From contig JAJYBQ010000163.1 in the NCBI GenBank assembly GCA_021778935.1, forward strand, positions 1 to 5,665: a DNA stretch of 5,665 nucleotides. Direction: 5' to 3'. A program made the position numbers and the translations under genes. This document shows positions 1 to 5,665 of the stretch, one piece after another; position 1 is the stretch's first letter, and each line of letters starts with the position of its first letter. The notes under the pieces were generated by a model. The model was not told the DNA's origin and did not search any database. It saw only the letters and a list, made by a program, of their open reading frames with translations. Source of the DNA: Pseudomonadota bacterium (lineage in GTDB: Bacteria; Pseudomonadota; Gammaproteobacteria; Burkholderiales; Burkholderiaceae).

Positions 1-339
1 TCCCGCGGCGCCCGCTGGTCCGAGCCGCTGCTCCGCCTGCAGGCGGAGCTCTTGCGATCCCATCCGGGCCTGGCGGCGCCGATCGCCTATCTGGAGCTGC
101 AGCCTCCGACCCTCGATGAAGCGCTGGCCGCCCTCGCGGCATCCGGAAAGCGCCGGATCGCCGTGGCGCCGGTTTTCTGGGCGCGAGGCGGTCATATCCT
201 GGATGATCTGCCCGCCATCCTGGATGCCTTTCGGCGGCAGCACCCGGACGCCCAAGTCCAGGTGCTGCCGGTGCTGTCGGAACTTCCGGGCATCACGTCC
301 TTCCTGGCCCAAGCCATCGCGGGGATGGACGCAGACTGA
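1..339 (+). CDS. cbiX: CbiX-type sirohydrochlorin chelatase, 3' part (start outside window)
   Basis: The reading frame is open from the first base and ends at TGA 337-339, giving 112 residues of the C-terminal part. It begins with SRGARW, which matches the family's HGSRDxRW start motif, so only a few residues, including the first metal-binding histidine, should be missing. Other family marks are YLELQPPTLDEAL (residues 30-42 of the visible part) and VFWARGGHILDDLP (58-71), whose His65 would be the second metal ligand. The size fits the short single-domain CbiXS/SirB class of cytoplasmic class II chelatases, which insert cobalt or iron into sirohydrochlorin. Cobalt would serve cobalamin and iron would serve siroheme. 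Metal choice cannot be read from the sequence. Lying upstream of a siroheme-dependent sulfite reductase makes the iron role attractive, but this is inference. The ATG in this frame at 52 is internal and is not the start. Confidence 0.85.
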   Translation, partial: SRGARWSEPLLRLQAELLRSHPGLAAPIAYLELQPPTLDEALAALAASGKRRIAVAPVFWARGGHILDDLPAILDAFRRQHPDAQVQVLPVLSELPGITSFLAQAIAGMDAD

Positions 340-386
340 ACGCCCCTGCTAGGTTCCCCGATCCGCACCATATCGCCACCGCCGCC

Positions 387-1355
387 ATGACCCAGGATGT
401 TTCGCCCCCGCTCGCCGTGGCCCCCTACCTGAAGGAGATCGGCCGCGGCAAGGACGGCGCCCGTGGACTGCCCCGCGAACGCGCCCGCGAATTGATGGCC
501 GCTATTCTTGCCGGTGCCGTGAGCGACCTTGCCCTGGGCGCGGTCCTCATCGCTCTGCGCATGAAAGGCGAGGAGGCAGCGGAAATTGCCGGATTCCTCG
601 ATGCGGTCGCGCCCACCCTGCGCCGCGTGCGGAGCGCGCCGGGGCCGGCAGACACCGGCTGGGTGGTCATCCCCAGCTACAACGGCGCACGATCGATCGC
701 CAACCTCATCCCCCTTCTCGCCATGCTCCTTGCGCGCGACGGCACGCCCGTGCTGATCCACGGACAGCCGTCCGAGCCGGCGACCGGACGCCACCGCGTC
801 ACCAGCGAGGAAATCTTTCGCGAACTGGGCGTGCCGGGGTGCGCGACGCCCGAAGACGCCGCGCAGCGTCGGCGCGACGGCCTGCCTGCCGTGCTGATGC
901 TGGAATCGGTCTGCCCACCGCTCGCCCGGCTGATCGACTTGCGCCGGGCGCTCGGCGTGCGCAACGTCGGGCACACGCTCGCCAAGCTGATCTGCCCGGC
1001 GGAAGGCGCCAGCCTGCTGATCACGAGCTACACCCATCCGCATTTCCGTGACATGAAGGCGGAATTGTTCGCCATGACCGGCACGCACGCGATGGCGATG
1101 CGCGCCACCGACGGCGAATCGGTGGTCAACGCGCGCCGGCCACAGAGCGTCGAGCGCTGGTTCCGCGGGACGCACACCACGGTCCTCGCCGGGGAGTCGG
1201 TCGCGCGTGCGGACCTCGAATTGCCGGGAATGGATGCCGTAGCGACGGCGCGATGGACGCGCGATGTGCTCGACGGGCGGATCCCCGTGCCGACGGCGAT
1301 CCGGGCCCAGGCGGACGTCATCGCGGCGGCGGTGCGGGAGGCGGCCGCCGCCTGA
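387..1355 (+). CDS. ybiB: YbiB family protein (TrpD2-like, anthranilate phosphoribosyltransferase fold)
   Basis: The 322-residue protein has an N-terminal helical domain (about 10-80, beginning YLKEIGRGKDGARGL) and a larger alpha/beta domain (about 92-315) of the nucleoside phosphorylase/phosphoribosyltransferase class. Family marks are IPSYNGAR (95-102), PVLIHG (121-126), and VRNVGHTLAKL (191-201). The SYNG motif stands where true TrpD enzymes have their glycine-rich PRPP loop, so it is unlikely to make tryptophan precursors. From established knowledge, E. coli YbiB (TrpD2) binds nucleic acids and lacks TrpD activity; its cellular role is unclear. The ATG at 387 fits where homologues begin, although no good Shine-Dalgarno precedes it. 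The gene lies 47 bases after cbiX, close enough for co-transcription. A 100-base gap separates it from the permease gene. No truncation is visible. The family call is firm and the function is unknown. Confidence 0.88.
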   Translation: MTQDVSPPLAVAPYLKEIGRGKDGARGLPRERARELMAAILAGAVSDLALGAVLIALRMKGEEAAEIAGFLDAVAPTLRRVRSAPGPADTGWVVIPSYNGARSIANLIPLLAMLLARDGTPVLIHGQPSEPATGRHRVTSEEIFRELGVPGCATPEDAAQRRRDGLPAVLMLESVCPPLARLIDLRRALGVRNVGHTLAKLICPAEGASLLITSYTHPHFRDMKAELFAMTGTHAMAMRATDGESVVNARRPQSVERWFRGTHTTVLAGESVARADLELPGMDAVATARWTRDVLDGRIPVPTAIRAQADVIAAAVREAAAA

Positions 1356-1363
1356 TCCGTCGC

Positions 1364-1384
1364 GTTATTCCGTAACCGCATAAC
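1364..1384. promoter_or_regulatory. Candidate LysR-type operator (dyad GTTAT-N11-ATAAC)
   Basis: The sequence GTTAT at 1364-1368 is the exact reverse complement of ATAAC at 1380-1384, with 11 bases between. This is the T-N11-A form with extended symmetry used by LysR-type regulators, and the master regulator of cysteine synthesis, CysB, belongs to that family. It lies in the only sizeable gap of the window, 72 bases before the GTG of the permease gene that heads the cys gene string. The region is also locally AT-richer than its surroundings. I could not identify convincing -35 and -10 boxes next to it. The symmetry is seen directly; binding by CysB or any other regulator is inference. Confidence 0.3.
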
Positions 1385-1390
1385 CGCATA
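1373..1390. repeat. Short tandem repeat, TAACCGCA x 2.25
   Basis: The unit TAACCGCA occurs at 1373-1380 and again at 1381-1388, followed by TA at 1389-1390. It overlaps the right arm of the dyad at 1364-1384. Two exact copies of an 8-base unit in a leader can be a direct-repeat operator or simply a replication-slippage product. The repeat is certain; a function is not shown. Confidence 0.6.
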
Positions 1391-1444
1391 GCAATCGCTT
1401 CGTTCCCCGCAGCCGCGTCCATCCGTACCCTTCGGGTTCATTAC

Positions 1445-1448
1445 GGAG
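1445..1448 (+). promoter_or_regulatory. Ribosome binding site of the TauE/SafE-like gene
   Basis: GGAG lies seven bases before the GTG at 1456-1458. This decides the non-ATG start, because no ATG in this frame lies nearby and the next residues (MLLQFILSGAVVGF) form the expected first membrane helix. Confidence 0.7.
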
Positions 1449-1455
1449 ATTCGCG

Positions 1456-2301
1456 GTGCTGTTGCAGTTCATTCTTAGCGGAGCGGTAGTCGGGTTCATC
1501 GTCGGCGCCACGGGTGTCGGCGGCGGATCGCTCATGACGCCCCTGCTCACGCTGCTGCTCGGCGTGCCTCCGCAGGTCGCCGTCGGCACCGACCTCTTGT
1601 TCGCCGCGATCACCAAGTCCGCCGGCGTCCGCACCTATGCGCGTAGCGGAATCGTCCCCTGGGCGATCCCGCTACGGATGGCCGCCGGATCGGTCCCGGC
1701 GGCCTTGGCCACGCTGTTCGCGATCCACCAATGGCATCCCGACGCCGCCGCAGATTCCGCGCGGCTGTCAGCCCAATACGCGGCGCTGGTCCAGGCTGCG
1801 CTCGGCGCCGCACTGCTGCTCACCGCGGGCGCCCTCGCCTTCCGCGTCCAGATCCAGTCGCTGGGCCTGCGCGCGGCGGGCGCGCCGCTCGCCGCGGCGG
1901 GGCCGGGGCGGCCGGTGCTCGGCGCGCTGCCGGACTCCGATTCCGGGCGCACCCTGGCCACGATCGCCGTCGGTGCGCTGATCGGCGTGCTCGTGACCGT
2001 CACCTCGGTAGGGGCCGGAGCAATCGGCACCGTCGCGCTCTTTTTCCTGTATCCGGCCGTGCCGGCCCGCCAGTTGATCGCGGCGGATCTCGCTCACGCG
2101 GTTCCGCTCACGCTGATTGCCGGGCTCGGGCATGCCGCCCTGGGTACGGTGAACGGCACCATGCTGCTGGGCCTGCTCCTCGGCTCCCTGCCCGCGATCC
2201 GCTTCGGCGCCAGGATATCGAGCCGGCTGCCGGAACACGCGCTCCGCTGGACATTGGTGGCGATGCTGTTGCTCCTCGGCCTCCGACTACTCTGGATTTG
2301 A
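1456..2301 (+). CDS. TauE/SafE (TSUP) family membrane transporter, probable sulfite/sulfur anion permease
   Basis: The 281-residue protein is very hydrophobic, with about seven to eight likely membrane segments (for example 3-25, 68-90, 107-129, 167-199, 213-230, 264-280). It shows the internal duplication typical of the family. The first half has GATGVGGGSLMTP (17-29) followed by VGTDLLFA (43-50). The second half has VTSVGAGAIGT (182-192) followed by IAADLAHA (208-215). A hydrophilic Ala/Gly/Pro-rich loop (about 131-165) joins the halves. TSUP members export sulfite or sulfoacetate, or move other small anions, across the inner membrane. The gene starts with GTG behind a good GGAG site and ends 19 bases before cysI, so it is probably the first gene of the cys operon. 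That context favours sulfite efflux when CysI is saturated, or uptake of a sulfur anion. Substrate and direction cannot be read from the sequence. Confidence 0.85.
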   Translation: MLLQFILSGAVVGFIVGATGVGGGSLMTPLLTLLLGVPPQVAVGTDLLFAAITKSAGVRTYARSGIVPWAIPLRMAAGSVPAALATLFAIHQWHPDAAADSARLSAQYAALVQAALGAALLLTAGALAFRVQIQSLGLRAAGAPLAAAGPGRPVLGALPDSDSGRTLATIAVGALIGVLVTVTSVGAGAIGTVALFFLYPAVPARQLIAADLAHAVPLTLIAGLGHAALGTVNGTMLLGLLLGSLPAIRFGARISSRLPEHALRWTLVAMLLLLGLRLLWI

Positions 2302-2320
2302 ACGAAACCCGCTGACACCT

Positions 2321-4027
2321 ATGTACCGCTATACCGAATTCGACCGGCAAATGCTGCGCGAGCGCGTGGCGCAGTTCCGCGACCAAGTGGAACGTTGGAA
2401 AGACGGCGCGCTAAGCGATGACGAACTGCGCCCGCTGCGGCTGCAGAACGGCATCTACATCCAGCGACACGCACCGATGCTGCGCATCGCCATTCCCTAT
2501 GGGTTGCTCGCGGCGCACCAACTCCGCGTGCTCGCGCACATCGCCCGCACCTGGGATCGCGGCACGGGACATTTCAGCACCCGCCAGAACATTCAATTCA
2601 ACTGGATAACGCTCGAGGAGGTGCCCGACATCCTCGCCACCCTGGCGTCCGTCGAAATGCACGCGATCCAGACTTCCGGCAATTGCGTACGCAACATCAC
2701 CACCGATCCGTTCGCGGGCGTGGCGCCGGACGAATCCGTCGATCCGCGGCCGTATTGCGAGCTACTCCGGCAATGGTCGACGTTTCACCCCGAGTTCTCG
2801 TTCCTGCCGCGCAAGTTCAAGATCGCGTTCAGCGGCACAGTGGCGGACCGCGCGGCCGTGCCGGTCCATGATCTGGGCTTCTATCTGCGCCGCGACGATT
2901 CGGGCGAGGTCGTGGCCGACGTGCTCGCGGGCGGCGGCCTGGGCCGGACGCCGATCCTGGGCGTCATCGTGCGCCGTGGCCTGCCGTGGCGCCACCTGAC
3001 CACCTACACCGAAGCCCTGCTGCGGGTGTACAACCGCTACGGCCGCCGCGATAACGCCTACAAGGCGCGGATCAAGATCCTGGTGCGCGCACTGGGCGCG
3101 GAGGAATTCGCGCGCCAGGTCGACGCCGAGTTCGCGCACCTGGAAGACGGCCCGGGAACCGCCCCGGACGCGGAGCTGGCACGGATCGCTGAAGGTTTCA
3201 CGCCGCCCCGCTACGAGCGGAAATCGGCCGAAGCCGTCCGATCGGGCGTCGAAGCGCTACGCGCGCTCGACGCACAACACCCCGGATTCGCCCGCTGGCG
3301 CGCCCGCAATGTGCGGGAGCATCGCGTTCCGGGCTACGCCTCGGTCACGCTCTCGCTCAAGCGCAACGGCAAGGCGCCCGGAGACGCGGACGCCGCGGAA
3401 ATGGACACGATTGCCGACCTGGCGGATGCCTACAGCTTCGGGGAAGTACGGGTAACCCACGAGCAGAATCTCGTGCTCGCCGACGTCGCACAAGAAGATC
3501 TTTTCGCGCTTTGGGAAGCACTGCGGGCGCTGGGACTGGCAACGCCGAACATCGGCGTGCTCACCGACGTCATCTGCTGCCCCGGCGGCGACTTCTGCGC
3601 CCTCGCCAACGCCAAATCGATTCCCATCGCCGCCGCGATCCGTGATCGCTTCGACGATCTCGACTATGTGCACGACCTCGGAGAGGTCAGCCTGAACATT
3701 TCCGGCTGCATCAATTCCTGCGGTCACCACCATGTCGGCAACATCGGCATCCTTGGCGTGGACAAACACGGCGAAGAGTTCTACCAGGTCACCCTGGGCG
3801 GAAAGGTCGGCGCTGGCCCGGATTCGACCCGGATCGGAGCCGTACTCGGTCGGGCGTTCGCCGCGCCAGAAGTGCCCGATGTCGTCGCCGCCATCCTCGA
3901 CCGGTATGTGGCACTGCGCAATCCGGATGAACGTTTCATCGATACCCTCGATCGCGTCGGAATTGCACCGTTCAAAATCGCGGTATACCCGTCGCAGGAA
4001 CCTGCGGAGGAATTTGCAAATGTCTGA
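2321..4027 (+). CDS. cysI: Sulfite reductase hemoprotein (siroheme/4Fe-4S nitrite/sulfite reductase family)
   Basis: The 568-residue cytoplasmic enzyme has the length of E. coli CysI and should reduce sulfite to sulfide by six electrons. Its two half-repeats each hold a ferredoxin-like (parachute) segment: FSTRQNIQFNWI (85-96) and VTHEQNLVLADV (378-389). Cluster ligands are C420-X5-C426 (CPGGDFC) and C463-X3-C467 (CINSC); by family precedent C467 bridges the cluster to siroheme. Probable siroheme and substrate residues are R88, R124, K165 and K167, matching R83, R153, K215 and K217 of E. coli CysI. C419 directly precedes the first ligand. The ATG at 2321 lies 19 bases after the permease stop and has no strong Shine-Dalgarno, so coupling to upstream translation is likely. 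No CysJ flavoprotein is encoded in this window, so the electron donor (ferredoxin, a flavoprotein elsewhere, or a partner) is unknown. A nitrite reductase role is possible in this family, but the neighbours argue for sulfite. Confidence 0.93.
   Translation: MYRYTEFDRQMLRERVAQFRDQVERWKDGALSDDELRPLRLQNGIYIQRHAPMLRIAIPYGLLAAHQLRVLAHIARTWDRGTGHFSTRQNIQFNWITLEEVPDILATLASVEMHAIQTSGNCVRNITTDPFAGVAPDESVDPRPYCELLRQWSTFHPEFSFLPRKFKIAFSGTVADRAAVPVHDLGFYLRRDDSGEVVADVLAGGGLGRTPILGVIVRRGLPWRHLTTYTEALLRVYNRYGRRDNAYKARIKILVRALGAEEFARQVDAEFAHLEDGPGTAPDAELARIAEGFTPPRYERKSAEAVRSGVEALRALDAQHPGFARWRARNVREHRVPGYASVTLSLKRNGKAPGDADAAEMDTIADLADAYSFGEVRVTHEQNLVLADVAQEDLFALWEALRALGLATPNIGVLTDVICCPGGDFCALANAKSIPIAAAIRDRFDDLDYVHDLGEVSLNISGCINSCGHHHVGNIGILGVDKHGEEFYQVTLGGKVGAGPDSTRIGAVLGRAFAAPEVPDVVAAILDRYVALRNPDERFIDTLDRVGIAPFKIAVYPSQEPAEEFANV
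4006..4010 (+). promoter_or_regulatory. Ribosome binding site of the DUF934 gene
   Basis: GGAGG lies inside the end of cysI, nine bases before the ATG at 4020. It is the strongest Shine-Dalgarno in the window and fixes the DUF934 start, ruling out the longer in-frame extension back to 3732. Confidence 0.75.
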
Positions 4028-4610
4028 GGCCCACCTCGTCCCGCGCCGCATCCTCCGGATCGTCGGCGGCGCACCGCAGGTCACCGACGACGATTGGCAC
4101 ATCGTGGAACACGACGCGCGCTGGGGGGAAATCCGCCGCGAAGTCGACGAGGAACACGTCATCGACGGGCTTTCGCCGGGGGGCGCCCCGCACAGCCACC
4201 CGCTCCTGCTACCGCTCGACCGGGCGCTGGCGCATGCCGAACGCCTGCCGGAATTGGGTCGCGTCGGCGTCTGGCTCGGCCCCGCCGAGGATGCGGCACG
4301 CGCCGTCCCGCTCTTTCCCCGGATCCGGGCGATCGGCGTGCACTTCCCGAAATTCACCGATGGGCGCGGGTACTCGACGGCGGCGCTGTTGCGCAGCCGT
4401 TATGGCTGGCGCGGCGAGTTGCGCGCATTCGGCGACATCCTGCAGGATCAATTGTTCGCCCTGCGCCGCGTGGGATTCGACACGTTCGTTCTGCGCTCCG
4501 ACCGCGACCCCGAAACGGCGCTGCGCGGGTTCGGGGTCTTTTCCGGCAGCTACCAGGGGTCGGTGGACCAACCGCTGCCGCGGTTCCGGCGAGCGGGGAT
4601 TGCGGCATGA
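4020..4610 (+). CDS. DUF934 family protein of unknown function
   Basis: The 196-residue soluble protein has no signal peptide or membrane segment. I recognise DUF934 from the block FPKFTDGRGYST (109-120), RYGWRGELRAFGDILQDQL (127-145) and RRVGFDTFVLR (149-159). The order of secondary structure (GRVGVWL at 80-86, IRAIGVHF at 102-109) suggests a compact alpha/beta fold. It contains no cysteine at all, so it is not itself an iron-sulfur or thiol-redox protein. DUF934 genes are known to follow cysI in many proteobacteria, which suggests an accessory role in sulfite reduction, perhaps docking of an electron donor, cofactor insertion, or stabilisation of CysI; this is inference. Its ATG lies within the last codons of cysI (8-base overlap), and its TGA overlaps the cysH ATG by four bases. 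Co-translation with both reductases is therefore likely. The family call is confident; the biochemical function is not known to me. Confidence 0.88.
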   Translation: MSEAHLVPRRILRIVGGAPQVTDDDWHIVEHDARWGEIRREVDEEHVIDGLSPGGAPHSHPLLLPLDRALAHAERLPELGRVGVWLGPAEDAARAVPLFPRIRAIGVHFPKFTDGRGYSTAALLRSRYGWRGELRAFGDILQDQLFALRRVGFDTFVLRSDRDPETALRGFGVFSGSYQGSVDQPLPRFRRAGIAA

Positions 4611-5326
4611 GTGCGGAGGGCAATTCGGCGTTGGCCCTCCTGCGCGCGGCGGCCGGCCGGGGACCTGCCGTCTTCTCGACGAGCTTCGGCGCGGAAGATA
4701 TGGTTCTACTCGACCTCATCCGCGGGAATGCGATCGCCATCGACATCTTCACGCTCGACACCGGACGCCTTCCCGAAGAAACCCACACCCTGATGCAACG
4801 GGTGGAGGAGCGCTACGGCAAGTGCTTCCAGACCTGGTTTCCCGACGCCGACGCGTTGCAGCGCCTGGTCGCCGCCAACGGCATCAACGGCTTCTATGCG
4901 TCCGTCGAGAACCGCAAGGCGTGCTGCGCCGTGCGCAAGGTCGAGCCGCTCGGCCGCGCGCTCGCCGGCAAACGCGCCTGGGTCACCGGCCTGCGCGCCC
5001 AGCAGGCGGTGAGTCGGGCGCAGTTGCCGGCCCGGGAATTCGACGCCGAGCGCGGGCTGGACAAGTTCAACCCTCTGCACGACTGGACGGAAGCGCAGGT
5101 CTGGGAATACATCCGCGCCCACGACGTGCCGTATAACGAACTGCACGACCGCTTCTACCCCAGCATCGGGTGCGCGCCCTGTACGCGCGCCATCGCCGTC
5201 GGCGAGGACATCCGCGCCGGACGCTGGTGGTGGGAAAACCCCGAATCCAAGGAATGCGGGCTGCATCGCAAACCGGCTGCGGACCATCATGCCGCGGGCG
5301 GCAATCCAACCGGAGAATTCGCATGA
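4607..5326 (+). CDS. cysH: Assimilatory adenylylsulfate (APS) reductase, 4Fe-4S type
   Basis: The 239-residue enzyme of the PAPS/APS reductase family reduces activated sulfate to sulfite and AMP with electrons from thioredoxin or a similar thiol donor. The nucleotide-binding part has [15 protein letters not shown] (24-38) and [10 protein letters not shown] (50-59). The cluster ligands C106-C107 (KACCAVRK) and C189-X2-C192 (GCAPC) are all present. They mark the iron-sulfur form that prefers APS over PAPS, unlike the cluster-free E. coli enzyme. The catalytic cysteine is C217 in KECGLH near the C-terminus. [12 protein letters not shown] (127-138) carries conserved arginines for the substrate. 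The ATG at 4607 overlaps the DUF934 stop as ATGA, behind a modest GGGGA site at 4595-4599. The frame is open further upstream to 4094, but that part is a shadow of DUF934. APS specificity is inferred from the cysteine pairs and agrees with cysD following directly. Confidence 0.93.
   Translation: MSAEGNSALALLRAAAGRGPAVFSTSFGAEDMVLLDLIRGNAIAIDIFTLDTGRLPEETHTLMQRVEERYGKCFQTWFPDADALQRLVAANGINGFYASVENRKACCAVRKVEPLGRALAGKRAWVTGLRAQQAVSRAQLPAREFDAERGLDKFNPLHDWTEAQVWEYIRAHDVPYNELHDRFYPSIGCAPCTRAIAVGEDIRAGRWWWENPESKECGLHRKPAADHHAAGGNPTGEFA
5312..5316 (+). promoter_or_regulatory. Ribosome binding site of cysD
   Basis: GGAGA sits within the end of cysH, six bases before the cysD ATG at 5323, and supports that start. 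Confidence 0.6.
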
Positions 5327-5665
5327 GTTTCGTCGCCGAGCCGCTGCCAAAGGCCGGAGGGTCTTCCGCGGCACCCGTTCGCCTGTCCCATCTCGATTGG
5401 CTCGAGTCCGAGGCCATCCACATCCTGCGTGAGGTGGCGGGCCAATGCGCGCAGCCGGCATTACTGTTTTCGGGCGGGAAGGACTCGATCGTGCTGCTGC
5501 ACCTCGCCACCAAGGCGTTCCGCCCGGCGCGCTTCCCGTTTCCGCTGCTGCATGTCGACACCGGACACAACTTCCCCGAAGTGATCGAATTCCGCGACCG
5601 GCGGGCCGCCGAACTGGGCGAGCGCCTCATCGTCCGCACGATCGACGATTCGATCGCACGCGGCC
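5323..5665 (+). CDS. cysD: Sulfate adenylyltransferase subunit 2 (ATP sulfurylase small subunit), 5' part
   Basis: The frame is open to the right edge and gives 114 complete codons of an expected roughly 300. The ATG overlaps the cysH stop as ATGA. Residues 1-18 are a poorly conserved Pro/Ala/Gly-rich lead. The conserved part begins [21 protein letters not shown] (19-39), as in E. coli CysD. The PP-loop is FSGGKDS (49-55), and [19 protein letters not shown] (75-93) follows, both hallmarks of the ATP-pyrophosphatase fold of CysD. The enzyme, with the GTPase CysN, makes APS from sulfate and ATP in the cytoplasm and so supplies CysH. E. coli has Ile where this PP-loop has its second Gly, and lacks the HNFPE form after DTG; both are normal variation as far as I know. 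cysN is expected directly downstream, but this cannot be seen here. Confidence 0.92.
   Translation, partial: MSFVAEPLPKAGGSSAAPVRLSHLDWLESEAIHILREVAGQCAQPALLFSGGKDSIVLLHLATKAFRPARFPFPLLHVDTGHNFPEVIEFRDRRAAELGERLIVRTIDDSIARG

Noticed and set aside
340..386. Gap between cbiX and ybiB, checked for a promoter or terminator
   Set aside because: It is only 47 bases with no hairpin, no clear promoter boxes and no good ribosome binding site.
192..1175. Long minus-strand open frame (327 codons) opposite cbiX and ybiB
   Set aside because: It is antisense to two genes with clear family motifs, its translation is rich in Arg, Gly, His and Ala with no recognisable domain, and such frames are common opposite high-GC genes.
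1427..1437. Small hairpin ACCC-TTC-GGGT before the permease gene, considered as a terminator or riboswitch stem
   Set aside because: The stem is only four base pairs, no T-run follows, and it is only seven bases before the GGAG site. It is too weak to call.
3732..4019. N-terminal extension of the DUF934 frame into cysI
   Set aside because: The extension overlaps conserved cysI sequence, reads as Ser/Arg-rich shadow, and a strong GGAGG site points to the ATG at 4020.
3257..4357. Long minus-strand open frame (366 codons) opposite cysI and DUF934
   Set aside because: The translation is low-complexity and matches no family I know, while the + strand carries all the expected cysI cluster and siroheme residues.
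4094..4606. N-terminal extension of the cysH frame into DUF934
   Set aside because: It is Arg/Pro-rich out-of-frame sequence, and the APS reductase homology begins only after the ATG at 4607.
4706..5461. Minus-strand open frame of 251 codons opposite cysH and cysD
   Set aside because: It spans the junction of two well-supported + strand genes and shows no domain; it is a GC-driven shadow.

Overview
The window looks like chromosomal DNA of a high-GC proteobacterium, most likely a betaproteobacterium such as a member of the Rhodocyclales, Burkholderiales or relatives. The reasons are the very GC-rich codon third positions, the protein families present, and a gene order (ybiB-like, TauE/SafE-like permease, cysI, DUF934, cysH, cysD) that I recognise from assimilatory sulfate-reduction loci of that group. 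The genus cannot be fixed from the sequence alone. All real genes lie on the + strand, coding is almost continuous, and there is no sign of mobile elements, phage, CRISPR or RNA genes.

Layout. Bases 1-339 are the 3' part of a small CbiX-type sirohydrochlorin chelatase whose start is outside the window. Bases 387-1355 encode a YbiB/TrpD2 family protein, related in fold to anthranilate phosphoribosyltransferase. A 100-base gap (1356-1455) is the only sizeable non-coding stretch. It carries a dyad of the LysR-type T-N11-A form overlapping a short tandem repeat, and is the best candidate control region. From 1456 to the right edge runs a compact gene string: a TauE/SafE (TSUP) membrane transporter starting with GTG, the sulfite reductase hemoprotein cysI, a DUF934 protein, an iron-sulfur APS reductase (cysH), and the 5' part of the ATP sulfurylase small subunit (cysD), which runs off the window. 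From cysI onward each gene overlaps the next by 4-8 bases, so the proteins are probably made by coupled translation.

How they fit. CysD, with an expected CysN beyond the right edge, activates sulfate to APS. CysH reduces APS directly to sulfite, so no APS kinase (CysC) step is needed. CysI reduces sulfite to sulfide using siroheme and a 4Fe-4S cluster. The CbiX protein could supply the iron-insertion step of siroheme synthesis. The permease could move sulfite, sulfate or another sulfur anion. No CysJ flavoprotein is seen in the window, so the electron donor of CysI is open. DUF934 and YbiB are the two members whose role in this pathway is not established.

The locus as a whole is a known conserved arrangement rather than a new system. 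The points worth following are the unknown job of DUF934 (cysteine-free and wedged between two reductases), the presence of YbiB, the candidate operator, and a possible Tyr-Cys pair at the siroheme site of CysI.
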